NCBI RefSeq assembly: GCF_007859915.1
Contig: NZ_SJPM01000005.1
Location: 248,001-312,000 of the forward strand
DNA from: Neorhodopirellula pilleata
GTDB taxonomy: Bacteria; Planctomycetota; Planctomycetia; Pirellulales; Pirellulaceae
Direction of reading: 5' to 3'
DNA: 64,000 nucleotides
Position numbers and translations under genes: made by a program. Under the pieces are notes generated by a model. The model did not search any database, was not told the DNA's origin, and saw nothing but the letters and a program-made list of their open reading frames with translations. Below, one piece after another: positions 17,236 to 26,666 of the stretch (positions are counted from its first letter, which is position 1; every line of letters begins with the position of its first letter).

Positions 17236-18096
17236 TCACAGCCGGCAATTGTTGAGCGTCATCTCAAAGATGGCCGTCGCCCCGACGGCTTTGAGTTGAT
17301 CCATCACCTCGACGACATCCTTTCGCTTGACCATCACTTGAACACTGCACATGGCGGGGTCTTCGAGTGAATTGATGGTCGGCGAATTGAATCCCGGAGT
17401 GATCTTTTCAGCCGCTTCGAGTTGCGTGCGGGCGATGTTGTACTCCAACAACGAATAGTCTCGGGCGATCACCACGCCTTGCAAACGTTCGACCAATCGA
17501 TCAGCGATCGCGGGCAAACGCGGTTGATGATTTTGAATCAGCACGGTTTCGTACTGGCCGATCTCTTCCAAGATTCGCAATCGGTTTGCGGCGAGCGTGC
17601 TGCCCGTCTCGACGAGGTCGACGATCGCGTCGGCAACCCCGAGTTGGATCATCGCTTCGACGCTACCGGCGAGCGACACCAGATGCGCGGCCGCGTCGCG
17701 TTTGGATAAGTATCGCCGCGTGACGTGAGGAAAACTGGTCGCGATCCGCTTGCCGTCGAGTTCGGCCGCGGACTGAATTGGTGCATCGTCGGGAACACAA
17801 AACGCTAGGCGGCACGCGCCGACGCCGAACTTCATCCGTTCCAAGACGCCGGCCCCGGCTTCTTCGACCAAGTCGCTGCCGGTGATGCCCATGTCGATCG
17901 CACCTTCGGCGCATAACGTCGGGATGTCATCGGTCCGCAAGTAGATTAAATCGATCGCCAGACCGCTGACGCGGGCGAACAGTCCTCGGTCTTGACGGCG
18001 AAACCGCAAACCCGCTTGGGTCAACAATTCGGTGGCCAATTCACTCAGTCGGCCTTTGCTGGGGATGCCCAACCTCAGGTGAGTTTCAGAAAGCAA
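17236..18096 (-). CDS. hisG: ATP phosphoribosyltransferase (long form)
   Basis: HisG joins ATP and PRPP in the first step of histidine synthesis. The 286-residue length and the C-terminal ACT-like domain (from about residue 215, with QVMVKRKDVVEVMDQLKAVG) mark the long, feedback-regulated, HisZ-independent form. The N-terminal catalytic region begins LRLGIPSKGRLSE and includes DMGITGSDLVEE and the PRPP-binding stretch IVDLVETGSTL. The start is TTG. It follows hisE by 40 bases on the same strand, so steps 1 and 2 of the pathway are encoded together. The other his genes are not in the window. Confidence 0.96.
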   Translation of the reverse strand: MLSETHLRLGIPSKGRLSELATELLTQAGLRFRRQDRGLFARVSGLAIDLIYLRTDDIPTLCAEGAIDMGITGSDLVEEAGAGVLERMKFGVGACRLAFCVPDDAPIQSAAELDGKRIATSFPHVTRRYLSKRDAAAHLVSLAGSVEAMIQLGVADAIVDLVETGSTLAANRLRILEEIGQYETVLIQNHQPRLPAIADRLVERLQGVVIARDYSLLEYNIARTQLEAAEKITPGFNSPTINSLEDPAMCSVQVMVKRKDVVEVMDQLKAVGATAIFEMTLNNCRL

Positions 18097-18136
18097 TTCG
18101 GTATCCCTTTATCAAGGCAAGGTTCAGCGAGTGGTT

Positions 18137-18598
18137 TCAATTCTTCCGAGCAGCCTTCTCGGCCAATCCGGAGACCCCTTCGCGACGTGCGAGTTCCGCA
18201 GCGACTTCGTCCAAGGTGATGCCGCGATAGGCCAACATGACTAACGTGTGATAGATCAAGTCACCGGCTTCATAGATGGCGTGTTGCCGCCCCTCTTCAC
18301 CGTCCTCGCCGACCGCTTCGATTAGCTCTTCGGCTTCCTCGCGGATCTTGCCACCGATCTTCTCCGCACCGCCATCGAGCAATTTGGTTGTGTAGGAACC
18401 CGGCGGGCGGGTCGCCGCACGATGGGTCAACGTCGCCATTAAACGCGTCAAGGGTTCGAGTGGTGATTCGGGCAAAGATTCAGACGCGGGATCGGACACG
18501 GCAACGTCGAGGGAGATTTGGCTCGGTTGAAAACGCAAGATGTTAGTCCGCAGAGCATGTTTCGGCAACGGACCCGGCTTGTTGCGAAGCCTCTTCAT
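18137..18598 (-). CDS. hisE: Phosphoribosyl-ATP diphosphatase
   Basis: HisE hydrolyses PR-ATP to PR-AMP, the second step of histidine synthesis. The all-alpha MazG-like core is clear (GGAEKIGGKIREEAEELIEA, then EAGDLIYHTLVMLAYRGI). The open frame gives 153 residues, about 45 more than the usual length, because the first part (MKRLRNKPGPLPKHALRTNI) is unlike the family. The true start may be the GTG near residue 32 or the Met at LTRLMATLTHR. The ATG at 18598 lies 10 bases after the RDD gene stop. It is encoded separately from hisI, which is not seen here. Confidence 0.92.
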   Translation of the reverse strand: MKRLRNKPGPLPKHALRTNILRFQPSQISLDVAVSDPASESLPESPLEPLTRLMATLTHRAATRPPGSYTTKLLDGGAEKIGGKIREEAEELIEAVGEDGEEGRQHAIYEAGDLIYHTLVMLAYRGITLDEVAAELARREGVSGLAEKAARKN

Positions 18599-18608
18599 GA
18601 AGGCATCG

Positions 18609-19502
18609 TTACAAAGGCATCGCCTTTCGCAACGGACTGTATCCGGCCAACGGCCCCAGATCGGCGGGCTCGGCCGAAGCGTCGACCAAAAACGTCCGAT
18701 AATAAAGCGCCACCATCAATAAATCCGCGTCGACTTTGGGATCGAAGTTGAAACGATCGAGCAAGGGAATCGTGAGGTGACGGGCAATCTCGGCACGCCG
18801 GGCCGGAGTCAAATAGTGACGCCGCTCGACATAAATTGCGAGCGTCCGGGCCATGCTGCGCGAGACCGCGTAGTCGCCGGGAATGAACGTCGACAGCGGA
18901 GCCACCCTCGGGTCGTCGATTTTCGCCGTCGGCAATCGCCACGTCTTTTCATCAATGATGACCATCGTGCCCGCCGCGATGTCCCCCAATCGTTGCATCC
19001 GGCGGGTGCAGATCACGCATACCAAGCCGATCATCCCCGTCGGTATAAAAAACACCGGCGGGACGTCTTCGCCGAACGAACTCAGCGCCGCCAACGGTGC
19101 CAAGTCCGCAATTCTTAGCAGATTCCGGATCACCGCGCGACGCCCGGTGATCGGACATCCGTCGACATCGATGACCCGGATTCCGCAGCTCCACTTGCCG
19201 ACCGTGCGGCCGTTGAAATACGTCTCCATCGCCGCGCCATAAAACCAACTGATCAGAAAATAGCTGACCAACCCGAATCCGATCGCGAACGCTCCGAGCG
19301 TGTCCCAATCGATCATTCCGACGACGAACATCAACGAAATCGCCAAAGCGAAAATGATCGAGTACCGCACCAAGACGTCGATCAAGTACGCCGGCAGACG
19401 TCGAAACGGACCGGCGAGTTGATACTCGAACGCAATGTTTTCGGGGGTGATCACACCGATCGTAGTATCCAGTGGCCCGGTCCCGGCGCGTTGTTCCGAC
19501 AT
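18609..19502 (-). CDS. RDD-family membrane protein
   Basis: The 297-residue protein has an RDD domain in the first 190 residues: FRRLPAYLIDVLVRYSII, a second helix with GLVSYFLISWFYGAAME, and the conserved NGRTVGKWSCGIRVIDVDG. There are at least three membrane helices. The C-terminal part is soluble and helical (VERRHYLTPARRAEIARHL). RDD proteins are suggested to be transporters or membrane adaptors in several phyla; the role here is unknown. It lies upstream of hisE by 10 bases, which probably reflects co-transcription rather than pathway membership. Confidence 0.85.
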   Translation of the reverse strand: MSEQRAGTGPLDTTIGVITPENIAFEYQLAGPFRRLPAYLIDVLVRYSIIFALAISLMFVVGMIDWDTLGAFAIGFGLVSYFLISWFYGAAMETYFNGRTVGKWSCGIRVIDVDGCPITGRRAVIRNLLRIADLAPLAALSSFGEDVPPVFFIPTGMIGLVCVICTRRMQRLGDIAAGTMVIIDEKTWRLPTAKIDDPRVAPLSTFIPGDYAVSRSMARTLAIYVERRHYLTPARRAEIARHLTIPLLDRFNFDPKVDADLLMVALYYRTFLVDASAEPADLGPLAGYSPLRKAMPL

Positions 19503-19653
19503 CGCATCCTCTTAAAATGGGTTCGACAAAACGATCCGCGTCACGGATCGAGCGCGCAGTTTAACCGATTCCCGCAAACCACTTGTGGCCGAAATATCGT
19601 TTGACTAGAATTCCCGCTTCGCGATCGGAAAAACGATTGCGACGAAATCAGCA

Positions 19654-19737
19654 GCCGAAGTGGCGGAATTGGCAGACGCGCCGGATTCAAAATCCGGTGA
19701 GGTAACACTCGTGTGGGTTCGAGTCCCACCTTCGGTA
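19654..19737 (+). tRNA. tRNA-Leu (anticodon CAA)
   Basis: The sequence folds as a class II tRNA of 84 nt. The acceptor arms are GCCGAAG and CTTCGGT (one G-U), the anticodon arm is CCGGA-TTCAAAA-TCCGG with CAA at the loop centre, the long variable arm is TGAGGTAACACTCGTG, and the T arm contains GGGTTCGAGTCCC. No CCA is encoded. It stands alone between the RDD and Nudix genes and is followed by a terminator. Confidence 0.97.
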
Positions 19738-19764
19738 TTGAGTTCAATCTCAACAAACGAATGA

Positions 19765-19797
19765 AGCACGCGGACGGTTCGTCCTCGTGCTTTTTTT
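19765..19797 (+). terminator. Rho-independent terminator after tRNA-Leu
   Basis: AGCACGCGGAC and GTCCTCGTGCT form an 11-bp stem with one mismatch around GGTTC, followed by seven T. It starts 28 bases after the tRNA and points the same way. Confidence 0.85.
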
Positions 19798-19798
19798 G

Positions 19799-20266
19799 TT
19801 AAATGGGCGTCCGGTCATGCGCGTCATTCGGACGGTCTTTCAAGAACGCCTCCACTGAGGCGAGCAAGGGATCGATCGTTTGGATTTGGATTTGATGTGG
19901 CGGTTGCCATGGTGTCCATTGATATCCTTCATGCTCGGTGACCTCGATTTTGACTTCGTTAGGAATCCACGCCAAAAAATATCGAATCTTTTTTTGGAAC
20001 ACTTGTCCCGGCGATTTCTTGTAGGTTACTTCGTATTGGATATCAAACTGAAAGTCGGCTTCGAATCGGCAAGTTGATGCGGGGATCCCGGTTTCCTCTT
20101 CCATTTCGCGGTGAGCCGTTTCCAGGTAAGTTTCATTTCCGTCGCAATGTCCTTTGGGCAGATCCCAGCGGTCTTTGTGACGCATCAGTAGAAACTTCTG
20201 CGGTAATGTTTCCGTCATCAGCAACACACCCGCTGCTCGGACCGGATTCGTTCTTTCTTTCTTCAA
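19799..20266 (-). CDS. Nudix hydrolase (diadenosine-polyphosphate hydrolase-like)
   Basis: The 155-residue protein contains a full Nudix box, G-x5-E-x7-REMEEETG, in GHCDGNETYLETAHREMEEE followed by TGI. It therefore hydrolyses a nucleoside diphosphate linked to another moiety. The start of the fold (VRAAGVLLMTETLPQKFLLM) and the WDLPKGH motif before the box are typical of asymmetrical bis(5'-nucleosyl)-tetraphosphatases, the best guess for substrate. The gene is convergent with the tRNA terminator and divergent from the cobalamin adenosyltransferase. Confidence 0.88.
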   Translation of the reverse strand: MKKERTNPVRAAGVLLMTETLPQKFLLMRHKDRWDLPKGHCDGNETYLETAHREMEEETGIPASTCRFEADFQFDIQYEVTYKKSPGQVFQKKIRYFLAWIPNEVKIEVTEHEGYQWTPWQPPHQIQIQTIDPLLASVEAFLKDRPNDAHDRTPI

Positions 20267-20335
20267 GGCTTGATTCCTTCGGACAGTGAGGATGAACTCG
20301 AAACGCCGGGAGCCTTCAGCAACCCAATCGACCTC

Positions 20336-20965
20336 ATGAAAATTTACACTCGTACCGGCGATAGCGGCACCACCGGATTGTTCGGTGGTCCTCGCGTGGC
20401 CAAAGATGATTCACGTATCGAAGCCTACGGAACCGTCGACGAACTCAACGCGGTTTTAGGCTGTGTTCGTGCCGCGATCGATGACACCAAGGTCGATGAC
20501 ACCGCGAGCGATGACAACGCGGGCGATGGTCAGATGCGAAATGGTGAAAAGGGCTCGCTGTCGGATTTGGATGCGAAGATCGTGCGGATTCAGCACGAAC
20601 TGTTCTCGATCGGGGCGGAATTGGCGTCTCCGCATCCGGACGAGTTCAATTTACGCGTCATTGGCAAGCCCCACATTGATCGGCTTGAGGCATGGATCGA
20701 CGAATCCGAAGGGCGACTGCCTCCGTTGAAGCAATTCATTCTGCCAGGTGGTTCGGCGGTCGCGTCGTATGTGCATTTGGCACGGGCCGTTTGTCGCCGG
20801 GCCGAGCGACGTGTGATCACACTCGCCGATGCGGTCGAGTCCGAAACACCGATCAGCGATGGCGTTATCGTGTATTTGAATCGCCTGAGCGATTGGTTGT
20901 TCGTCGTCTCTCGCGATGTCAACCGTTTGCTCGGCCGTCCGGACCAACCTTGGGAAAAGCCCTGA
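20336..20965 (+). CDS. Cob(I)alamin adenosyltransferase, PduO/MMAB type
   Basis: The enzyme attaches the adenosyl group of ATP to cob(I)alamin. The N-terminus KIYTRTGDSGTTGLFGG is the ATP-binding signature, and VDELNAVLGCVR and RAVCRRAERRV are further family motifs. A longer frame begins at 20270, but the ATG at 20336 places the conserved motif directly at the N-terminus, as in homologs (209 aa). There is a low-complexity acidic insert (DDTKVDDTASDDNAGDG) between the first and second helices, not needed by the fold. It precedes glnB by about 110 bases. Confidence 0.92.
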   Translation: MKIYTRTGDSGTTGLFGGPRVAKDDSRIEAYGTVDELNAVLGCVRAAIDDTKVDDTASDDNAGDGQMRNGEKGSLSDLDAKIVRIQHELFSIGAELASPHPDEFNLRVIGKPHIDRLEAWIDESEGRLPPLKQFILPGGSAVASYVHLARAVCRRAERRVITLADAVESETPISDGVIVYLNRLSDWLFVVSRDVNRLLGRPDQPWEKP

Positions 20966-21078
20966 ACCGCAATTGCCCATCTGGTGAGATGCGGTCGCAA
21001 GTGTAGAATAAAGCTTGTCGTAGAAATCCTGGTCCCTGTGTCCCCTCACTCTCGTTTTTCCTTCCGGAGCCGCACGCC

Positions 21079-21417
21079 GTGAAAAAAGTCGAAGCCATTG
21101 TTCGCCATTTTAAGCTCGAAGACGTGAAAAACGCGTTGACCGAGCAAGGGATTCACGGGATGACGGTCAGTGAAGTCCGTGGGTTCGGCCGTCAAAAAGG
21201 CCATACGGAAATCTACCGAGGGACCGAATACGCGATCGATTTTGTGCCGAAGGTCAAAATCGAAGTCGTTTGCACCAGCGAGAATCTGCAAACGGTCATC
21301 GACACGATCTTGCAAACCGCTCAAACCGGACAAATCGGTGACGGCAAGATCTTTGTAACCAATTTGGAAGATTCCGTCCGCATCCGAACCGGCGAACGGG
21401 GCGAAGAGGCTCTGTAG
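21079..21417 (+). CDS. glnB: Nitrogen regulatory protein P-II
   Basis: The 112-residue signal protein senses 2-oxoglutarate and ATP/ADP and controls nitrogen assimilation. The T-loop RGTEYAIDFVPK contains the Tyr that GlnD uridylylates, and the C-terminal TGQIGDGKIFV block is the nucleotide-binding signature. glnD follows 35 bases later on the same strand, so the target and its modifying enzyme are co-encoded. No glnA or amtB is near, so this copy is called glnB rather than glnK on context alone. Confidence 0.95.
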   Translation: MKKVEAIVRHFKLEDVKNALTEQGIHGMTVSEVRGFGRQKGHTEIYRGTEYAIDFVPKVKIEVVCTSENLQTVIDTILQTAQTGQIGDGKIFVTNLEDSVRIRTGERGEEAL

Positions 21418-21452
21418 CCAGACGTCTCTGTCGATTTCCCATTAGCATTCCC

Positions 21453-24122
21453 TTGGCACGCACGAATTCGCTGGCATCGTCGGCGCTGCGTTATCGCGAT
21501 CAGCTCAGCGAGGGGCGATCGCGGATCGAAGCCCGCTTTCGAGGCGGTCTGCCAAGTGTCCAGACCGCCAATGCACTGACGGATCTCTACGATCAAGTCG
21601 TGACGGATGTGTTTGCGAATTCGATCGCCCAGGCGATCGCCAACGGTGTCAAGCCGACTCATGCGGGACGACTCGCTCTGGTCGCTCACAGTGGCTACGG
21701 TCGCCGTGACTTGTCGCCCTTTAGCGATGCCGATTTGATGCTGCTGACGCCGCGCGTCGTCGCCTCGGGCGCCGCTCCGGTTGCCGGGACGTTGGTTCGC
21801 GATTTAACCGATGCGAACATGGACGTCGGCTTTTCCGTCCGCACGCCTCCCGAAGCCTGCGCGCTCGCGTGGACGGACCCGAAGATCTACACATCGCTGA
21901 CCGAATCGCGGTTCTTAGCGGGCGATGAGTCCACGTTCGAGCGTTTTCAGGAAGCGTTTCGAACCGGTGCCAAACGGCGTTGGAAATCGCTCAATCGGAA
22001 GGCCATTCAAGTACGTCGCGAGGAGCGTCGCAAATGGGGCGAGACGATCTACCTGCTTCGCCCCAACGTCAAGCGATCTCGTGGCGGTCTTCGTGACATT
22101 CAATTGGTCCGCTGGTTGGGGTATGCCACCCACGGAACGACCGATTTATCTCGACTTCACAGCCTCGGGGCTCTTTCCAACGAAGACCTTGAAACGCTCC
22201 GTCGCGCTCACGCGTTCATGTTGCGATTGCGGCACGAACTGCACTTCCGCACCGGTCGAGCCCAAGACGTCCTCGACCGCCCGACCCAAATGGAAATCGC
22301 AAAAGCTTGGGGGTATCACGGAAAAATCGGCGTGTTGCCCGTCGAAGCGTTCATGCAGGACTATTTTGAGCACACGCGTGGCGTACGCTATGTGTCGGCG
22401 TTCTTTGACGATGAACACCGGGCAAGGTCCAAGATGGCGATGCTCGCCGAACGCGTTTTGTCACGCCGTATCGATGACGCGATCCGGATGGGACCGACTC
22501 ACATTTGGGTCAACGGATCCAAACTTGAACAGTTTGCGAGCAACCTGCCGGACGTGTTGCGTTTAATGCAGGTCGCCAATGAGCACCGTCGGCGGATCGC
22601 TCACCCGACGTGGCAAGCGATCCGCGAAGCGATGTCCGAACGCCGCGTGAAGTCGCTCGATCCTCGTAGCGTTAATGCCTTCCTTGCGCTGTTGAGCCGT
22701 CCAGGAAGATTGGCATCGCTGCTTCGTCGGTTGCATGAACTGAGAATCATTGAGCAATTGATTCCCGCGATGCGACGGTGTCGTGGACTGTTGCAATTCA
22801 ACGCCTACCACAAATACACCGTTGATGCGCATTGCATCCGTGCGGTCGAAGCGGCGACCGAACTCGAAGACGAAGACAGTGCGATGGGGCGCCGTTACCG
22901 TCGAATGAAAGACAAGACTCTGCTCCATTTGGCTCTCTTGATTCATGATCTTGGAAAAGGATACGAAGAGGATCATTCCGAAGTCGGTCGACGGATCGCC
23001 GGTGAGGTCGCCGATGCTTTCGAGTTCGATCCTTCGCAGAAAGAAACGTTGCAGTGGCTCATTCACAAACATCTGCTCATCAATGAAGTCGCCTTTCGGC
23101 ATGATCTCAATGACAACGACGTCGTTCATGATTTTGCGGCCGAGGTCGGTTCGGTAGGGCGTTTGGAATTACTACTCGTTCACACCGTGGCCGACTTGAT
23201 TGCTGTCGGTCCTGATGTGTTGACGGACTGGAAGATGAAGTTGATCGAAGACCTCTATCTGCGGACGCGAAGGTTCTTTGATACCGGAAACCTGCCTGGC
23301 GAAAACGATCCTGAACTCGATCAACATCGTCAAGAAATCGTATCACTGATTCGAAAGAAAGGCGGGAACGACTCGGTCACCGAATTGGTTGATGAGTTGC
23401 CGCTGTCATTGTTGCGTCACCGCGGCAGCGATGAGATCGCCATTGAACTATGTGAAGTCGGTCGCTGGCTCGAGAACGAGCAGGGGTGCTACTGCGCGGG
23501 AACCGTCGAACCGGAAGGCGAAGCGATCCGCTACAACGTGGTCGTTCGGCAAGGCGAAAAGCGGATCGGAACCTTCGCAAGAATTACCGGCGCGTTGTAT
23601 GCCTGCGGATTGACTATCTTTAGAGCTAATATCGAAACGGTCGGCGAAGACCTCCTGTGGGACGCATTCTGGGTCAGCGATCCGGATTTTGTCGATCGGC
23701 CGCCTGCCGATCGAATCGAGAAAGTCTGTACGGTTATCCGCAAAGCGATCAACGACCCCGATGCCCCTTTGCCTGTTCCGCGACGCGTTTGGAAGACCAA
23801 GGGCAATTGCGAACCCGCCAGCGTGAATCTCTTACCAACCAAAATCATCTTTGATAACGACACGTTTGATCATCAGACGATTCTGTCGCTGTTCACCTAT
23901 GATTGTCCTGGGCTGTTGTCCGAAGTCGCTTCGGTTCTGTTTCAGCATGGCGTGTCGATCCAGTTCGCAAAAATCGACACGCACTTGGATCAAATTGCGG
24001 ACGTCTTTTATATCGTCGATTCGAACAACGAACCGATTCTATCGAACGAGTACCAACACGAGCTTCGTGAGGCACTATTGGCCGTTATTCAAAAGAACAC
24101 GGAACGACGACTGGGAACGTGA
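21453..24122 (+). CDS. glnD: [Protein-PII] uridylyltransferase / uridylyl-removing enzyme
   Basis: The 889-residue bifunctional enzyme modifies P-II under nitrogen limitation and reverses it when glutamine is high. Domains in order: nucleotidyltransferase (GYGRRDLSPFSDADLMLL, res. about 81-98), GlnD helical region (RSRGGLRDIQLVRWLGY), HD phosphohydrolase (LLIHDLGKGYEEDHSEVG near residue 497) and two C-terminal ACT domains that bind glutamine (about 705-790 and 810-885). The start is TTG at 21453 without a strong ribosome site. Immediately after it lies a palindromic element. Confidence 0.95.
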   Translation: MARTNSLASSALRYRDQLSEGRSRIEARFRGGLPSVQTANALTDLYDQVVTDVFANSIAQAIANGVKPTHAGRLALVAHSGYGRRDLSPFSDADLMLLTPRVVASGAAPVAGTLVRDLTDANMDVGFSVRTPPEACALAWTDPKIYTSLTESRFLAGDESTFERFQEAFRTGAKRRWKSLNRKAIQVRREERRKWGETIYLLRPNVKRSRGGLRDIQLVRWLGYATHGTTDLSRLHSLGALSNEDLETLRRAHAFMLRLRHELHFRTGRAQDVLDRPTQMEIAKAWGYHGKIGVLPVEAFMQDYFEHTRGVRYVSAFFDDEHRARSKMAMLAERVLSRRIDDAIRMGPTHIWVNGSKLEQFASNLPDVLRLMQVANEHRRRIAHPTWQAIREAMSERRVKSLDPRSVNAFLALLSRPGRLASLLRRLHELRIIEQLIPAMRRCRGLLQFNAYHKYTVDAHCIRAVEAATELEDEDSAMGRRYRRMKDKTLLHLALLIHDLGKGYEEDHSEVGRRIAGEVADAFEFDPSQKETLQWLIHKHLLINEVAFRHDLNDNDVVHDFAAEVGSVGRLELLLVHTVADLIAVGPDVLTDWKMKLIEDLYLRTRRFFDTGNLPGENDPELDQHRQEIVSLIRKKGGNDSVTELVDELPLSLLRHRGSDEIAIELCEVGRWLENEQGCYCAGTVEPEGEAIRYNVVVRQGEKRIGTFARITGALYACGLTIFRANIETVGEDLLWDAFWVSDPDFVDRPPADRIEKVCTVIRKAINDPDAPLPVPRRVWKTKGNCEPASVNLLPTKIIFDNDTFDHQTILSLFTYDCPGLLSEVASVLFQHGVSIQFAKIDTHLDQIADVFYIVDSNNEPILSNEYQHELREALLAVIQKNTERRLGT

Positions 24123-24178
24123 CCAGTTGCTCGATTCGATCAGCGAAGGGTAACCGGAAGTCCATCCAGCCTTTCGGA

Positions 24179-24551
24179 CTAGTGCTTCGACAATATTTAA
24201 TTTTAGGGTGAGCTGAACGCGCTAGCGGGCTGTTGATTTAGTTTGGATCGTAACCCGAAGCGTGAGCGAGGGATGCATACGAAGGACTTAATGGCGATGA
24301 ATCCCTCGCTCACGCTTCGGGTTACGATTAAATCAACACGCCGCTAGCGTCGGGCGTCGAGCAATGCCCGCGGCTAGCGGGCTGTTGATTTAGTCCTCAT
24401 CGAAACCCGAAGCGTGAGCGAGGGGTGCATACGAAGGACTTAATGGTGATGAATCCCTCGCTAACGCTTCGGGTTACGATTAAATCAACACGCCGCTAGC
24501 GCCGTCGGCTCACTTCACTAACCCTAATTTTAAACTTTGACGAAGCACTAG
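24179..24551. repeat. Nested palindromic element with two inner units
   Basis: Outer ends are CTAGTGCTTCGAC (24179) and GACGAAGCACTAG (to 24551), a near-perfect inverted pair that continues as weaker complementarity (TTTAATTTTAGGGT / ACCCTAATTTTAAA). Inside are two tandem inner units, 24221-24348 and 24373-24500. Each begins GCTAGCGGGCTGTTGATTTA, has a ~26-bp hairpin (GTAACCCGAAGCGTGAGCGA with its complement) around a short loop, and ends AAATCAACACGCCGCTAGC. It lies between glnD and a convergent gene. Confidence 0.92.
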
Positions 24552-24583
24552 GTAAACGGGCGGTCTTTGGCCCTGAAACTCTC

Positions 24584-26626
24584 CTAGGAATTGACTGCGG
24601 AGACCAATTCTTGTTTCTTGCGTTCCTGTTCACTTAACTGTCCGGCGACTGCATCGTGGGCTGCTTTAGCGGCTTGGAAGGCTTTGTCTGCGGCATCAAC
24701 TTTCAGTTTGAGATCGTTCACGCTCGCCTCGGCCGTTTTCACCTTATTTTGCAAGTCGACCACCTGCTTCTGGAATTCGGCTACCTGTTTCGCGGACTCC
24801 GTAATCGCCCTTCGCGACTGAGCCAACGTGGTCAAAGTCCCTGCCAGTTTCGTTTCGGCAGCGGCAATCGATTCGGACTTTGCCGGGTCGGTTGCATCAC
24901 CTAGGGCAAGTCGAGCGGCGATGATGGCGTCGTGCTGATCACGTGATTCGGTGACCAACTTGGGGATCGAATCTTGTTTTTGTTTCGATGCAGCGACGGT
25001 GTCGGTGACCTTTTGCTGTGTCGCGGTGACTTCGCCTCGATACTGGTTCAATTGGGTTTCCGCATCAGCGGATGCTTTTTTGGCTGCATCGAGATTCGCT
25101 TGAGCCTCGGCTTGTTTTTGGATCAATGGCGCGAGCTGTTCACGGATGCCCGCGAGAGTCTGTTCGACATGCTTGAGTCGTTCCTGCGCGGGCGGCGGAT
25201 TGGCCGCGATCGCCATGGCTTTGGACGGATCGGCCACCGGTGTCAAGTTGACCTCTCCACTCCAATCGCCGTAGACGACGTGTTGAGAATCGTGGGAGAT
25301 CGCGGCTTCCAACGCGGCCTCTTTCATCGGCGGGAACTCTTTGATTTGAGTTCCGTTTGCATCAAACAAACGAACCTTACGGTCGCTCGTCGCGGTGACT
25401 AATTGTCCTTTGTGATCAAAACGGACTGACATGACGGCGCCGCCATTGACACTAATTGACTTGATCGCTTTGCCCGAAACCATATCCCACAGTTTGACGG
25501 TACCGTCGCTACTCGCACTGGCCAAAACGTTCGAGTCATCTCGCCATGAAACGGAATTCACCGCACCCTTGTGATCGGTCAAGTCCAAATACAATCGGCC
25601 GGTATCGGCCTCCCAAACACACAAGCCGCCGCTACGATCCGACGACGCCACGAGCACACCGTCTGGGCTGAAGGCAACGCCATAAATCCAATCGGTATGT
25701 TTCTTCAGATCAAACAGCAGCGTGCCATCGGTTGCATCAAAGATTCTCAGCATCTTTTGCGGCCCACCGAGTGCGATGCGGCTCATCGTATCATTGCAAT
25801 CGGCGTCGAAAACGGTGTCCAGCTCATCTCCCACGGACGCCATTCTTTCGCCGGTCTCGATGTTGTAGACCGCTGCAATTCCGTGAACGCTATGTTCACC
25901 ACCGCCGGCAACGAGGTAACGCCCGTCCTTGCTAAATCGCAGCGATTGCGGAATGCCTTCGTCGAATGGAAGGATCCCTAATAGTTCACCGGTTTCGGTG
26001 TGATAGAGGACGATCTGCTTTTGGCCGGCCACCGCGACGAGTGGGGCCCATGGGCTCGTGCCGATCGCTGTAATTGCGGCGGCTCGGGGAGTGACCACGG
26101 GTACCGATTGCGGCAACGACTTGGGCATCGGCGGCGGCCCTTCGGGTTTGCCGGTCGAAGGCGTTGCCATTGCCAAGGCGTTCTTCTTCTTTTCTTTGGC
26201 TTTTGATCCGGAGTTTTCTAAGATGCCACCTTCGATCCAAGCTCGAAGCACTTCCAGTTGTTTCGCGGGGATCTTAGGTTGGTTCGGCGGCATGACCGGG
26301 GTGTCGTCGTGGTTGACGAGTTGCCATAGGCGGCTCGCGTCGGCATCGCCGTCGTCGTAAACAACCTCGCCGCTACCGCCGCCTTCCATCAATACTCCGT
26401 AGGAGTCCAATGCGAGACCGCCGCGTTTATCACCTTGATTGTGGCAGGTCAGGCAGTGTTCGCGGAAGATCGGTTTGACATGGTCTTCGTACGTGATCTT
26501 GACGGCTGCCTCAGGCGATTTTTCGGCTTCCGCCCAAGCGGGTGTGAGCGTCGTCAAAACGCCGGCAGCTAGCAGTACGTGTCGGATCGCGTTGCCATGG
26601 ATGCGAATTTTCATCGTCCGATTCAT
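24584..26626 (-). CDS. Exported cytochrome-c / WD40-repeat protein
   Basis: The protein has a signal peptide (HVLLAAGVLTTLTPAWAEA), a planctomycete-type cytochrome domain with CLTCH heme motif, MPPNQPKIP and WIEGG, then a WD40 beta-propeller of about six to seven repeats (SPDGVLVASSDRSGGLCVWE, SVSWRDDSNVLASASSDGTV and others). The last ~180 residues form a long coiled coil (QTLAGIREQLAPLIQKQAEA and onward). The frame opens at 26782, inside the upstream gene; ATGs at 26656, 26626 and 26614 are all possible, and 26626 gives a normal signal peptide. It is the last gene of the DUF1501 operon. Heme binding seems certain; partners are unknown. Confidence 0.85.
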   Translation of the reverse strand: MNRTMKIRIHGNAIRHVLLAAGVLTTLTPAWAEAEKSPEAAVKITYEDHVKPIFREHCLTCHNQGDKRGGLALDSYGVLMEGGGSGEVVYDDGDADASRLWQLVNHDDTPVMPPNQPKIPAKQLEVLRAWIEGGILENSGSKAKEKKKNALAMATPSTGKPEGPPPMPKSLPQSVPVVTPRAAAITAIGTSPWAPLVAVAGQKQIVLYHTETGELLGILPFDEGIPQSLRFSKDGRYLVAGGGEHSVHGIAAVYNIETGERMASVGDELDTVFDADCNDTMSRIALGGPQKMLRIFDATDGTLLFDLKKHTDWIYGVAFSPDGVLVASSDRSGGLCVWEADTGRLYLDLTDHKGAVNSVSWRDDSNVLASASSDGTVKLWDMVSGKAIKSISVNGGAVMSVRFDHKGQLVTATSDRKVRLFDANGTQIKEFPPMKEAALEAAISHDSQHVVYGDWSGEVNLTPVADPSKAMAIAANPPPAQERLKHVEQTLAGIREQLAPLIQKQAEAQANLDAAKKASADAETQLNQYRGEVTATQQKVTDTVAASKQKQDSIPKLVTESRDQHDAIIAARLALGDATDPAKSESIAAAETKLAGTLTTLAQSRRAITESAKQVAEFQKQVVDLQNKVKTAEASVNDLKLKVDAADKAFQAAKAAHDAVAGQLSEQERKKQELVSAVNS

Positions 26627-26666
26627 TGTAAAGTACATCGTGGGAAGGATTGACATTGAAAGTCGA

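Noticed and set aside
24179..24551. CRISPR array
   Set aside because: The repeats are palindromic units of ~128 bp with near-identical inner sequence and no unique spacers; no cas genes are present.
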